Counted from the stretch's first letter, positions 1 through 10,621 are shown. The stretch is 64,000 nt of DNA from Tretioscincus oriximinensis (GCA_022410635.1 JAJVDF010000341.1:1230596-1294595); one strand, 5' to 3'. The notes: a model not told the origin generated them from the letters alone. Program-made: numbers and translations.

Positions 1-65
1 AGAAGAAGAAGAAGAAGAAGAAGAAGAAGAAGAAGAAGAAGAAGAAGAAGAAGAAGAAGAAGAAG

Positions 66-95
<30 letters not shown>
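1..95. repeat. (GAA)n microsatellite
   Basis: This is a pure GAA/AGA trinucleotide run reaching the window edge. It directly abuts a minus-strand SINE-A copy, whose 3' tail is (TTC)n on its own strand, so the run is probably an expanded SINE tail rather than an independent array. Confidence 0.95.
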
Positions 96-96
<1 letters not shown>

Positions 97-355
97 CACC
101 TTTCAAAGGGACTAAAAAGTGGCTTACAAGCAGGCTGACATTCTTTCTTCCCCAACAGGCAGTGGTATCTACTTGCAGTCAGTTGCAATTTTTGCACTTC
201 TTGCTTTCTAATAGCTGGGTTGGCTGGAGCTATAGGCTAGTAGAAGGTGCTCACCTCTCTCCACATCCAACATTGAAACTTGGAAACCAATCTGGAGGCA
301 CAGCAGCGGTGTATGGCAGTGTTGGCACAGAGATGCTCCCCCTATGGGCAAACTA
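96..355 (-). mobile_element. tRNA-derived SINE (family SINE-A), minus strand
   Basis: The segment shares its order of blocks with the copies near 5975, 55196 and 63628: a CTTTCAAAGGGA block, a GGCTTACAA block, a CTTCCCCA-CAGGC block, ACTTGCAGTCAGTTGCAA, then an AATAGCTGGGTTGGCTGGAGC block. The minus strand reads from a tRNA-like head to the (TTC)n tail. The head, with its A- and B-box-like sequences, is degraded here. Family membership is by internal comparison only. Confidence 0.7.
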
Positions 356-537
356 GCCAGAGAATTCTTAGACCGAATTTCGGGGAAATGCACCTGCACC
401 GCTTTTAAGGGAGAACTCTGTTCTGGCGATACTGTGGGTTACGGGGAACTGCATGCGCCAAGTGCAAAGCCGCACAGGTTTTAATCCTAGTGACAACGCA
501 GCTGTAACGGTTTAATCCCCAAAAGAAGCCTTAGGCA

Positions 538-710
538 GACAAGGACAGGAGAGTTAAGACAGGCAAGAGAAAGTATTTTTTCAGCCAGAGGGTCATTGAT
601 CTAAGGAACGGACTTCTAGAAGAGGTGCTGGTAGAAAGTAGTGTGGATAGTTTTAAGACATAATTATACAAGTTTATGGAAGCCAAGAGCAGGTTGATAG
701 GTAGGTAGGT
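538..710 (+). mobile_element. CR1 LINE 3' coding fragment
   Basis: The translated DNA resembles the C-terminal part of the CR1 ORF2 seen intact at 33.6-34.4 kb (block 'KVFFQPEGH', then an LLEE-V-like segment and a terminal 'MEAKSR' block). The copy is 5' truncated, carries stops and has lost its octamer tail. Confidence 0.6.
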
Positions 711-715
711 GTAGG

Positions 716-1050
716 AAAGGGAGCTTATAGCTCTTCCGAGACTAACTTAAGAGGAGCCCTACTGAATCAGGCCACAACCCATCCGGTCCAGCATTTTGAT
801 TCACCCAGTGGCCCACCAGTTGCACCTGAGCTGTCTGGAACAGAAGAAGGCAAAATCTTCACCTGCTATCGACGGCCTGCAAAAGACATTTTAGGAGTCC
901 TGCCTGTGGCTCCGTCTCGGAGGCATCCATCCTAGGACCCATTTATACCCTTGGCTTCCGTGAACTTGTCTCATCCTGTCTCAAACCAGAGAAAGGCAGG
1001 CAGCTTGTGCTTTTGTAGACATGTCTGCTTCTTCAGATGCTTGTGGAGGT
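716..1050. mobile_element. Penelope-like terminal repeat split by a CR1 insertion
   Basis: The half at 716-751 (GGAGCTTATAGCTCTTCCGAG then ACTAAC) and the half at 986-1050 (GAGAAAGGCAGGCAGC, then TGTCTGCTTCTTCAGATGC) match the two halves of the PLE terminal repeat seen uninterrupted at 43.4 kb. A minus-strand CR1 3' end (752-985) lies between them, so the CR1 inserted into an existing PLE relic. Confidence 0.55.
752..985 (-). mobile_element. CR1 LINE 3' end, minus strand
   Basis: This is a 5'-truncated CR1 copy: AGAGGAGCCC, CCAGCATTTTG, TGGCCCACCAGTTGCACCTG and GGAGTCCTGCCTGTGGCTCC all match the CR1 3' untranslated region of the other copies. It sits inside PLE-derived DNA. Confidence 0.75.
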
Positions 1051-1234
1051 CAAGAGGGTCAATTGTTACTAAAATGGATGCCTAGATGCCACCACATTGT
1101 TGAAGAGACAAGCAGGATGCTTGTCAAAAGGCCTTTTTCAGGCACTCTAGAGCAAAGGAGGGCTTCATTTATCTACTGCTTGATAAGCACAGAAGCAATA
1201 GTTGGGCCACTGTGAGGAAGCTAGGCTAGATAGG

Positions 1235-1319
1235 AAGGTGGGAGGGAAGGTGAAGGAGAGAGAAAAGGAGAGAGAGAAGAAGGGAAAAGAGAAAAAAGAG
1301 AGAAGAAGGAAGGTGATGG

Positions 1320-1366
<47 letters not shown>

Positions 1367-1800
1367 AAAGGTAGGGAGGAAGATGAGGGGTGAGATTTAA
1401 AGGGCGCAAATGAGGAATAAGAGAGATAGAAGGAAAAAAGAGTAAAGGAAGGAGGAAGAAGAAGAAGGGAAAGAAGGGTGGGAGGGCCAAGGGATAGAAT
1501 GAGGTGGAAAGGAAAGAGAGAGAAAAAGGGAGAAAAGGACGGAGAAAGAGGGAGAAAGAAACAATGCCAAGGGAAGGCGGAGTAGGAGGGAAGGGAAGGA
1601 GGGGAGCCAAGGGAGAGAATGAGGCGGAAGGGAAAGAGGAAAAGAAAAAGGGAGAAAAGGAAAGAGAAAGAGGGAGAAAGAAAGGAAGCCAAGGAAGGAA
1701 GAAGGCCCAAGAGAGAGAACGAGGTAGAAGGAGGAAAGAGGAAAAAGGAAAAAGAGAGATAAGGAAGGCAAGAGAAAGGGGGAGAGAGAGAGAGATCCTG
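1235..1800. repeat. Purine-strand tract with a (GAAA)n core
   Basis: About 560 bp are almost purely A and G on the + strand, with an (AAAG)n core near 1323-1368 and degenerate GGAAAGAG-type units after it. Long frames on either strand here are low-complexity artefacts (Ser/Phe/Leu or Lys/Glu/Arg repeats) and do not encode a recognisable protein. Such mirror-rich tracts can form triplex DNA, which is inference. Confidence 0.9.
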
Positions 1801-2214
1801 GCCTGTCACCACACCCAGTCCCTGTCCAGCTGCTCTTGAAATTTCAGGGGCTGCCTGTAAAGTGCCGCCGCTTAGAATTTGGGGTCATGTTGTTGTCCAA
1901 TCAACTTGTCATCACCCCACCCCCCACCCCCGGCCTCCCTCTCCTTCCATCGCCTTTCATCAGGAGGACGCAGCGCCTTGCACGTGCAGCAGCTCCTGGG
2001 GTTCATTCTGAAAGCCAAGTGAAAGGTAGAGCAAGGCTAAGGCACACGGGCTCCTGCCAGCCCACGGACGGGCAAGGGAAGGAAGAAACAATGGGGGGAT
2101 TATCCACAGAGCGGGTGATAAGCATCACCTGAGCCAAGGCAGGCTCCCTGCTTTGCGTTCTTCAGGGGCAGCTGCTGAGCGCCCNACTTCCCTGCGATGA
2201 AAACCTGCCTTGGC

Positions 2215-2247
2215 AAGGTGTATGTGTGTGTGTGNGGGGGGGGGGGC
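2215..2247. repeat. (TG)n / poly-G simple sequence
   Basis: A short TGTGTG run is followed by a run of G with an N between them, a typical simple repeat with unresolved length. Confidence 0.8.
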
Positions 2248-2519
2248 AGTGTATCCCCATGGAGCAAAGCAAGGTTGCAGGTCCCTCCGTAGGTTCNATC
2301 AGCCAAAGGTTTGATCGCAAGAAGGGCCAACCTGGAAAAAGTGTCATCCACACAACTAGACCAGCACCCCTGGCCCTGAAGATCACATGAGCTCCAAGTA
2401 TCCCAAAAGGTGAAGAATGAGAGTACACAGCCTCAGAGCCACTAGGAAATGGAGTCTGGCAGCATGTTTGACAGTGATCCAGAGTGGCAGGAGCAATTTC
2501 TCTCTATTTCTCTCCCTTT

Positions 2520-2790
2520 CATAGAATCATAGAATCATAGAGTTGGAAGGGACCACCAGGGTCATGGGGCCCAACCCCCTGCTCAATGCAAGATTCATCA
2601 AACCATCCCAGACAGATGACTGTCCAGTCTCTGAAGACTTCCAGCGAAGGCGAACTCACCACCTCCTGTGGCAACCTCTTCCACTGGTTTATCACCATGC
2701 TAGAAAGTTCTTTCTGGTATCTAATCTAAATCTCCTCCCTTGCAGTTTCATCCCATTGTTTCTAGTCCTTCCATGTGCCAATGAGAACAA
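2520..2790 (-). mobile_element. CR1 LINE 3' end (ATTCTATG-tail subfamily), minus strand
   Basis: The + strand begins with repeated ATAGAATC and GAGTTGGAAGGGACC, the reverse complement of the classical CR1 tail (GGTCCCTTCCAACTC then ATTCTATG repeats). It continues into reverse-complemented 3' coding sequence (a block giving LVSSPLLEV-type residues on the minus strand). This subfamily differs from the more abundant TTCTTATG-tailed one in the window. Confidence 0.85.
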
Positions 2791-2890
2791 TTTCTCATTT
2801 CTCTCTCTTTCTTTCTATCTATTTTTCTTTCTTTCTACCTTTCTATCTTTCTTTCTTCCTGTCTATCTTCTTATCCATCTCTATTAACAT
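2790..2890. repeat. (TTTC)n/(CTAT)n simple repeat
   Basis: This is pyrimidine-rich sequence of TTTC, TCTT and CTAT units directly downstream of the CR1 copy. Confidence 0.8.
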
Positions 2891-2939
2891 TTATATTCTG
2901 CCCCTATACCTAAAGATCTCAGGGCACATCACAATAGAA

Positions 2940-3467
2940 AATAATAATAATAAAAAAAAGTTAAAATAGAACAGCTAAAAATAATAACAGATAAAAAATA
3001 AGACAAGATCGTAAGCATGTCAAAAACGGGGCCCATCTGGTCCAGACTTCTGCCTCGCATGTGGCCCACCAAAGGCACCTGGGCAGGAAAAACCTTAATC
3101 GGTTCTTAACCCCCTGCAATTGGCATTTCATTTGTTCAGTGTCATCCGCCAACTTGGCTACCCCACTATTTATCCCAGCATCCAGACCAGTTGACACCCA
3201 AACTGCCTTGTCATAATCTGGTTTTGGGTGTATTTCAGGAGCTTGACAACCTCACTGGCTGCAGGAGAGAAAGTCCTCGGTGGTGAGTCAGAATTCTCTG
3301 TGGCTTCTGCATAGCTCACCCCTCTGCTCTGGAAAAGTAAATTTGCTTTGCAAAGAGCCTGAAAAGGTGCACTTTAAGATTAAGGTGAGGGGTGAGTTTT
3401 GACTCATTGACACAAAGGAGAGGCTCACAGCATTCCATGGCTGCCTTGGGTTCTGCTCCTGCCCTCC
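2940..3467. other. Intergenic, mixed repeat relics
   Basis: Short AATAATAA runs and decayed CR1-like pieces are present (for example the CATCTGGTCCAGACTTCTG block near 3030). I see no gene here. Confidence 0.5.
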
Positions 3468-3980
3468 TCAGTGGTGGGGAACCTAAGGCCTGGGGTGGGG
3501 GTGGGGGGCAGATGTGGAACCATTTGGAGCTCCTCAGGGAGCCACTTGGTCTGACACTTGGCACGATCCCCGAGGAACCATGAGGTTTCCCTGGCTAAAC
3601 AAAGGTTCCGCATTTTGTTATAAAACATGAAGTGAAATACAAAAAAGAAGAAGCAGGGAGGCCCAAGAGGGGTGGGAAGGAGGACAAGGGGCACGGAATG
3701 GGGGGCACTGAAAAGTCTACAGTTTTGTGGTCTGGGTGAGGAGGGGGCACAGGCAGAGGAAGGGGTGTGGTCTGGGTTGGGGTGTGGCCTTGTCAAGAGG
3801 GGTGTGTGGCCTTGGCACATGAGGGTGTGGCCTTGACAGGAGGGGTGTGGCCTTGGCAGGACAGGGTGTGGTCCTGGCAGGAGGGGGTGTGGCCTCAGGA
3901 TGTGGAGGGGTTATATGGCCCTCAAACTATGTTAAAAATACCCAAATGGCCCCCGGCTAAAAAGAGGTATCCATCCCTGC
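3468..3980. mobile_element. hAT-like non-autonomous element with internal minisatellite
   Basis: The left end is CAGTGGTGGGGAACCTAAGG. The right end, reverse complemented, is CAGGGATGGATACCTCTTT. These are imperfect terminal inverted repeats of the CAGNGRTGG type common in hAT elements. A related copy lies at about 7690-8062, sharing the AACCATTTGG, GGCTAAA-GA and AAATACCCAAATGGCC blocks. I could not find an 8-bp target duplication, so the boundaries are tentative. Confidence 0.5.
3755..3905. repeat. Minisatellite, about 19-bp GGGTGTGGCCTTGGCAGGA units
   Basis: About seven degenerate tandem units built on GGTGTGGCCTTGGCAGG are visible. They are interior to the hAT-like element and probably expanded within it. 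Confidence 0.8.
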
Positions 3981-3999
3981 ATTTATTCCCAATCAAAAA

Positions 4000-4920
4000 T
4001 GTTCTTTAATACAGGTCAGAAGCTTTTGATTTCCAAGCAGAGAGAAACCCCTTTAATGCATTTGCTGTGCAACGTCGGCACTAGCAAGTGTGGATTTGCT
4101 TGTACCAGATTAGCGACAACAGCAGGCTGGACAGCATTAGAACCAAGACGGCACGTGCCACAGGGCAGACTTGACACATGCTCCTTGCTGCCTCGCCCAG
4201 GTCCACTCAGATCTAGGTGACGGTACATGTGGGTAGCCCACCGTTTAATCCAAACCAGGCAGCAATGATTTATATTGATTTTCACTGTTCTGGATTAGGG
4301 GCCCTTAGGCCTGACTTGCTCCATTCTGAGCTATAGTGAAAGTGGATTGCAGCCGGCGTCTCCAATGTTTGCAAGGAAGAACTTAGGGCACTTTAGAAGT
4401 AAGTGGGGCAGGGAGGAAGGGCAGAGGTGGGAACCTGCAAGGAAGATGGGGCTGGGAGGAAGGGGACAAGAGGGGGCTGGAAAATAATGGTTAGCTTCCT
4501 AAAATGTATCTACACTTTTAACATGGGGGCACAGGAGGGGCTGGAAGTATAATAGGTGGAGAGAGGAAGAGGTGGGTACAGGGCTTGATCAAGGGGCAGA
4601 GGGTGCAGGGGCCAGCAGACACAGTGGCAGAGGCAGGTAGAAGGCCAGTGGAATGTTGGCAGTGGAGGGGAGAAGTAAAAATATATATATGCTAAAGCCC
4701 GTTGTATAAAACCAAAGCAACGGTCTGTTCTGCTAGTAGGAGATAATCCGCTAATTCCTGACATATCCTACAGATAATTTCTTTCATTTATCAAATGTAA
4801 ATATCTTTTCCATGGCTGCACTTTGAGCTGAGACCATAAAAAGCTATTCTATAATTTCCAACAATTCAGAGAATTCATCCCCTGAATGTCTACANGTAAG
4901 ATTACCTTTCTGCAACATTT
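4000..4920. other. Intergenic sequence with a G-rich stretch
   Basis: 4380-4680 is G/A-rich with loose GGGGCAGGGAGGAAGG units and ends in TATATATATGC and AAAGCCCGTTGT. I see no gene or clear transposon boundary. The stretch resembles the purine-rich flank of the element at 19.96-20.12 kb. Confidence 0.4.
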
Positions 4921-5135
4921 TTTTTCCTGAAAATGCTGCTCTGGTTTCTGATCCAAACTACTGACATGCAACCTTTTTTAGTCACCAGATTTTTTGTACG
5001 TTTAGAAACAATATCTCCTGACTGGGTTACATTCATAAAAACCGACCCCTCCTATGATCAGCAAATTTGGTCAATGCTGGGGTTCTGCAATTACATGTGG
5101 CACATTTTCTTCAATCTCACTATTATAGCATAAAG

Positions 5136-5915
5136 CGACCAGATTTTCTGAGGCCCAAACCGGAGTAATTAACATTCATGCTAATTTGCATATTCATGGA
5201 TAATCAAATCACCCACAAACATCCGAAATCTCTGCCCAACAAATCTGTGAAGCATGTGAGAATTTTTTTAAATGCATGAGAATTTTTAAAGTGCATGAGA
5301 ATTTTTTGAAGTGTGTGAGAAATTTACATTTTTTTTATTTTTTTACGGAGGGGAGGGTGCCTTTAAGAGCTGGCCCTGGTTGCCAGAGCCCCCTAGTAGT
5401 GCTACAGTGAATTTGTTTTTTTAAATATATATATATATATATATATATGTTTTCCTCAGCAAAAAACGGGGAATTGCCCTCCATGCATACCCCTCCGAAA
5501 TCCCTGCCTGAGAAATCAGTGAAGCATGCAAGAGTTTTTCAAAGTTTGTGAGAATTTTCTGATGTGCATGAGCAATTTGCATTTTTATTTTTATTTTTTA
5601 CTGGGGGGAGGGTGCCTTCAGGAGCTGGCCCGAGTTGCCAGGGACCTCTAGTGGTGATGCAGTGAATTTTAAAAAAGTATAAAGTGCATGAGAAATTTGC
5701 ATTTTTATTTTTTTTACTGAGGGGAGGGTGTCTTCAGATGCTGCCCCCCTAGTGGTGTTGCTGTGAATTAAAAAAACATATAATTTGTTTAAAAAAAATC
5801 CTCAGCAATAAATGGGGTAATTGCCCCCCTCCCCAGGAGGGCGGGGTAGACACCCCCAAACTGGGTTTTTACCCCCCCCCCCAAAAGGGTCATGTGGTCA
5901 GCCTAGGTACAGTCA
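5136..5915 (+). mobile_element. Long foldback-type element with triplicated internal block
   Basis: It starts GCGACCAGATTTTCTGAGGC and ends GGGTCATGTGGTCAGCCTA, so its termini are inverted copies of the GACCAGAT end shared with the short palindromic MITEs at 11.38, 30.27 and 32.28 kb. Inside, a block of roughly 250 bp recurs about three times (near 5222, 5498 and 5670). It consists of a CCTGCC-GAAAT start, repeated GTGCATGAGAATTTTT motifs, a GGAGGGTGCCTT block, then CCCCTAGTGGTG. No coding capacity is seen. Confidence 0.6.
5425..5450. repeat. (AT)n dinucleotide repeat
   Basis: This is a short pure AT run inside the long foldback element. Confidence 0.9.
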
Positions 5916-5974
5916 AGTGGGCCTTCCCTGCAGATCTCAAGGCACGGGCAGGTTGGTATGGGAGGAGGCCATCC

Positions 5975-6232
5975 TTGAGGAGGAGGAGAACTGGGTTTTA
6001 TGCCCCACTTTTCTCATCCAAATGCTTACACTGCATCTTCCCCACCATGCTGTGATAGTCCCCATTTATCGAGTCACAGTCTGCTGAAATTTTTTGAAAT
6101 TCTTGCTTTTGAATAGCTGGGTTGGCTAAAGCTGCAGGCTAGTAGAAGGCGCTTAACCCTCTCCATGTCCAACACAGGGCCTCAAAACCCAATCTCTCAG
6201 ATGAAAGACCGGCTCTTAGACAACTGAGCCTT
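5975..6232 (-). mobile_element. SINE-A copy, minus strand
   Basis: It runs from GAACTGGGTTTTATGCCCCAC (tail side) to CTCTTAGACAACTGAGCC (tRNA-like head, reverse complement of GGCTCAGT-GTCTAAGAG). The tail side has short GGAGGAGGAG sequence in place of the usual (TTC)n. Confidence 0.75.
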
Positions 6233-6840
6233 TCAGAGCCGAGTTATGTAGGGCCTTATAGGTTAGGATTAATACACTGAATTTGGTTTGGTAGCAAATT
6301 GGCAGCCAGTGCAGCCCTTTCAAGGACGGTGTGAAATGTGTCCAGCCATTCTGAGTCAATGGCTTATTTCATCTGATCCNCACTGGACTGGATTTTGTTA
6401 GAAAAGCTATTTTTCTTCATTCGTCACTGTCTGTACATACGAGGCACAGCTCCAAAGAGTTCTAAAAGGTGGACGGAATCAAAATTGGGACACAGTGGCT
6501 CCCTGGGCTCCCGAATACAATCGAACGAAAAGATCTGAACATGTCCTAAATGCTTTTCTTGTTACAGCTCCTGAAAGCCTCTTTCCCCTTCTCCCCACCC
6601 CTGACNTACCTTATGCTAGATTTTACCCACCGTGAACAGTAAAAATAAGAAAAGAAAAGGGGGGTAGACAAAATATATCTGCAGAGGGTAAACCAGATAA
6701 GGCACATTCCTATTTCACACGTGATTTGGATTTCTCCTCTTAAGCCACACTGTTTCGGGCCTTGAGTAACTTTGCAGAAATCCACTTGATTTGCAACTAT
6801 GAAATTTATCACCGGCTCACCTGATAATGGTCCTTATTGA
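6233..6840. other. Old repeat fragment and unique sequence
   Basis: 6236-6345 (GGGCCTTATAGGTTAGG ... TGGCAGCCAGTGCAG) resembles degraded sequence near 57.2 kb and looks like an old dispersed repeat. The rest shows no gene. Confidence 0.4.
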
Positions 6841-7124
6841 AATGCCATTCAGTGAGCACCAGCCCTCCTGCCGCTTTGGCCAGAGTTTGCTACAAGGGAA
6901 AAGGGAAGCCCAACGCAAAGATAAGGGCATTCCAACTATGCTCTACATGTACTTGGAGATTTCGGAGGACTCTCACCTGTGGGACAGGAACTGGGGTCAT
7001 TAGGTAAGTATGAACAAGAGAGGTTTGCTGCCAGAGGGAAGGTGCAAAAAACACATAAAACGTGCCGTGCTTTACTGCTTACGGAGAGTTTGCACAAAGT
7101 ATTTCTGCACTGGCTCACTCGGCC

Positions 7125-7447
7125 AGGTTCCATAATGAATGTAAGAACATTGGCCTGTGGAGTGGACTTCCAGAAGAAGCAGTGAAAGCTAGCAGCCTGG
7201 ATAGCTTCAAGATAGGATTAGATACGTTTATGGACACCAAGGGTATAAATAGCTACTAAGGTGGATCATTTGCTGCCTCTGAAATGGAGCAACAGGCAAC
7301 CCTCGTGAAAATGCAGGTAGTAGAGAACAAGTGAATATTTTGCTTCTCCCGTTCAGACTGCCCAGGGGCAATTGGTGGGCCACTGTGTGAGACAGAAGGC
7401 TGGGCTAGGTGGGCTCTGACCTGATTCTGCAGGGCTCCTCTTATGTT
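7125..7447 (+). mobile_element. CR1 LINE 3' end, plus strand
   Basis: It covers the last coding block (translated 'LDSFKIGLDTFMDTKG'), the stop and the 3' untranslated region ending CTCCTCTTATGTTCT. It is 5' truncated and joins the next CR1 fragment tail to tail. Confidence 0.8.
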
Positions 7448-7590
7448 CTGGAGGAGCTTGCTGAATGGGGCCACAGCCCATCTGGTCCAAGGCTCTGTCT
7501 CACACAGGGGCCCACCGTCCAATCTTCTCTGGTATCTCGAGCAGCAAGGGAAGGTAGAACGTTCACTTGTTCTTGACTCTTGGAATAGGA
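7448..7590 (-). mobile_element. CR1 LINE 3' end, minus strand
   Basis: GGGGCCACAGCCCATCTGG, CTCACACAGGGGCCCACC and related blocks are the reverse complement of the CR1 3' untranslated region. Together with the preceding copy it forms a tail-to-tail inverted pair. Confidence 0.7.
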
Positions 7591-7689
7591 TTTGCCATCT
7601 AAATGCCAGTGTAGGCTATGGCAGCTGTTGAACACACTTTCCACTGAATGACAGCTAGGACAGGCATTCTTTTGCTTTTAATTCAGGAG

Positions 7690-8062
7690 GAGTCTGGGGG
7701 GAGTCTGGAATGGATCTGGCCTGCAGGACCATTTAGCCCAGCACCTAACATCCCCCTCACAGAACCATTTGGCTTTCCTGGCTAAATGATGCTTAGTTAA
7801 AACATGACGACGTAAAATACAAAAAGAGACGGGAAGGAGGCCCCGGGAGGCAGGGAGGAAGACATGAGGGACTGGAGGGCATTGAAAACCCATTATTTCA
7901 TGGGCCTGAGAGGGAGGGGCCATGGCCTGGATGTGGACATGGTCTCGCTGGGCAACGGCAGGGACTGGGCGTGGTGGAGGAGGGGTGGCCCTCAAGTAAT
8001 TTTACAAATACCCAAATGGCCTCTGGCAGAAAAAAGGTTCCTCAGCCCTGTTTTAGTTTGCA
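7690..8062. mobile_element. Second copy of the hAT-like element
   Basis: It shares ordered blocks with the copy at 3468-3980, including CCTGGCTAAA, AAAATACAAAAAGA, GGGCATTGAAAA and AAATACCCAAATGGCC, and ends CCTCAGCCCTG. The minisatellite seen in the other copy is nearly absent. Confidence 0.5.
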
Positions 8063-8640
8063 CAGATCCAGTAATGTATTTTCAAGAACTCAGTGTTCCA
8101 CAAACCATGCTTGAGGATAGTTTAGGTGTTTTGTAACAGCTTCCTGAAAACACATTATTGGTGGAGCATATTAATCCACTCTTCATGTGCTTGTCAATCA
8201 TTAGCAATAGCACCTTTGTCTGTGGAAGAAATTAAGGGGCTCATGGGGCCAGGTGCAGAACGCATGGATCTTTAGCAAGCTGACCCCTGAATGCTGCTGC
8301 CTCCGCATCTGGGTTGACTCTTGGCTCTGGATCATCTGCTGGCAAATGCTGCCACCTGCAAGGCTTCTTCACAGACAGCCGGCAAGTATTGGGAGCTAGC
8401 ATAGAGCAGCAGCCCTGCCTGCCTATGATTGACATAGATGTGGGTGAATCCCAGCATGTGGGTGAATCCCTGCATGGAGGCTCACTTTTGCATGGAGGGC
8501 AGACNCAATAAACTCTTAAAGTGCCTTAAGCTCCTCCATGCAAACACAGGACCACAAATCAAATGTACTTTTACTAGTGTGAATTGGCTCAGGCAAGGGC
8601 AGCTTGGACCTGCAAGCCTTTTGCTCCCTTCAGGACCTTC
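8063..8640. other. Intergenic, no recognised gene
   Basis: This is ordinary single-copy-looking DNA with one local tandem repeat (ATGTGGGTGAATCC-type units, 8438-8470). I see no gene. Confidence 0.4.
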
Positions 8641-8649
8641 AGGGAAGGT

Positions 8650-8935
8650 ATAAGAACATAAGAACATAAGAAGAGCCATCCTGGATCAGGCCACAGCCCA
8701 TCAAGTCCAGCATTCTGTGTCACACAGAGGCCCACCAGATGCACCTGGGCAGTCNGAACAGAGGAAAGCAAAATATGCNCCTGTTCATGACTCCCTGCAA
8801 ATGGTATTTCAGGAGTCCTGCCTGTTGCTCCATCCCAGAGGCAACATCCAGACATCCATCCTAGTATCCATTTCTACCCCTGGTGTCCATAAACCTGTCT
8901 AGTCCTGTCTTGAAACTATCCAAGTTAATTGGGCC
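8650..8935 (-). mobile_element. CR1 LINE 3' end, minus strand
   Basis: It begins with three ATAAGAAC octamer units (the reversed tail), followed by GAGCCATCCTGGATCAGGCC and the full 3' untranslated region. It ends in the last coding block (CCTGTCTAGTCCTGTCTTGAAAC, reverse complement). Confidence 0.9.
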
Positions 8936-8939
8936 AAGT

Positions 8940-9360
8940 TAATGCCTGAAAGGGCTCAAAGCACCAGAGAGAAAAGTCACTTACAGATAAGCTTCTTTGA
9001 AAGGAATTCTGCCAACCTAGTTGAGCGTTTTATTGATCCCCTGAAGAGGCTCCTATGGGGGAAATGCACAGCACTGTAATTACGAAGATAAACCTTTTCC
9101 AAAAATGTCAGCCTTTGGGGCTCCTCCTTTGATTCTTCTCATGGTTTCCTCATTGGTTGCTCAATGGCTGTGAAGGTGCTGCCCTAATTGCACCTAGTCC
9201 AGGTTGCAGGAAGAACTTGGGATCCAAACGCAAGAGATTCAGAAGGTTATGCTATTCATCCTAACTTCCTCATGATGGGAACCATCCATCTAGTCTCCTT
9301 AAAGGAAAGAAGGGCTTTTTTGTACTTACTGTAAGAGAACGGTCTCTGAGAATCATGCCT
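8940..9360. other. Intergenic, no recognised gene
   Basis: Nothing here could be assigned to a repeat family with confidence. Confidence 0.4.
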
Positions 9361-9364
9361 TTCC

Positions 9365-9516
9365 ACTAACATTATCATCCTCCTCATCCTTCTTCTTTTC
9401 TTCTTCTTCTTCTGCTCCTTCTTCTGCTCCTCCTTGTTTTTCTCCATCTTCTCCTCCTCCTTCCCCTCCTTCTCCTTCTCCTCCTCCTCCTCTTCATCGT
9501 CATTATTATTATTATT

Positions 9517-9548
<32 letters not shown>

Positions 9549-9610
9549 TCTTCTTCTCCTCTTCCTCATTATCATCATCATCCTTCTCCTTCTCCTTTTT
9601 CTCCTACTCC
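9365..9610. repeat. Compound (CTT)n/(CTC)n/(ATC)n microsatellite
   Basis: This is a pyrimidine-rich compound repeat with an (ATC)n block at about 9516-9545. The Arg/Met-rich and Ser-rich frames here are artefacts of the repeat. Confidence 0.9.
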
Positions 9611-9639
9611 TTCTGATTTTTAACCACATTTTAAATAGC

Positions 9640-10456
9640 AAAACTTGCGACCTTCCTTGCTTCTCTGCCTAGTATCAGACCAGTTCTCTGACTCCCTGTG
9701 ACTCTACATATTCCAGAGGTGGTCTGAGGAATTTCTCTTGGGCTTAGGCATTCCACCCAGCCAGTAAATCCAGGCTTTCTGAATACACTTGATCACTTTA
9801 CTCTCTTCCAGGCATCCAGTCGGAGGGTTAGCTGAGAACTTATTTTTCCCNTCAGAAATTTCTGATGCCGCCTCAGGCATATTTGGGCTTGTGTGGCCTA
9901 GAACGCATAGAGGGTGTTTTTCTCCCCCTACATTGGGATATGAAAATCCCTTAATGCCCCCACATTCAATGTGAAAAATGAAAAATATTATTTTTTCCAA
10001 AAGACACTCAGCCTAAACATGTTGCAGCAATGGGCGAGCTTGTTTTTGACTGCTGCCTCAGCTTTGCACTGCTGAACCCTTTTTCTGGGAGAATATCATC
10101 TTAAATCTGCAACTAAATTAAATGCAAAGAGGATGTTCTGAAGGACAGAACTGAAAAGAAGAGACCTGGTTGAACTACAGACTGGATACCAAGTGTCATA
10201 AGCACCAGCTTCTGATTTCTCATGTACCGACCCAATTTCTGTTTTATGGTCATTAGTTGTATTTCTGCCTGATTTTTACGATGACAAGTGCTTAGTATAA
10301 AAGCTTGGATGCCCAGCAGTTTCACCAAAGTGGCAATAGCAGCCCAAATGTGAGGAGGGTGGAACGCAGCTGTTGTTGTGCTGGTAGTGGGGCCTGCTGG
10401 GAAATATGGTCTGAACAACAGGCAGCCCCTTCCGTCCATCCTGCGTGGGCCCGACC
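9640..10456. other. Intergenic, no recognised gene
   Basis: No coding exon or repeat boundary can be supported here. Confidence 0.4.
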
Positions 10457-10464
10457 CTGTAGAC

Positions 10465-10621
10465 CAGAGATGTCAAACTGGTGGCCCTCCAGATGTTCCT
10501 GAACTACAACTCCCAACATTCCATTTGGTTTAGCAGAGTGAAGTACAGTGCTGGGAGTGGAATGGAANGTTGGGAGTTGTGGTTCAGGAACATCTGGAGG
10601 GCCACCAGTTTGACATCTCTG
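10465..10621. mobile_element. Palindromic hAT-type MITE with 8-bp target duplication
   Basis: The left arm starts CAGAGATGTCAAACTGGTGG and the right arm ends CCACCAGTTTGACATCTCTG, so the arms are perfectly inverted at the ends. They stay paired over roughly 55 bp through CCTCCAGATGTTCCTGAAC. The flanks are CTGTAGAC (10457-10464) and CTGTAAAC (10622-10629), an 8-bp duplication with one mismatch. CAG-starting inverted ends with 8-bp duplications are the hAT hallmark. There is no coding content. Confidence 0.85.

Noticed and set aside
1165..1839. Long open frames on both strands across the purine tract
   Set aside because: They translate as Ser/Phe/Leu or Lys/Glu/Arg repeats from GAAA/GGGA units and show no domain or codon structure.
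9384..9641. Arg/Met-rich and Ser-rich frames
   Set aside because: They are translations of a CTT/ATC microsatellite.
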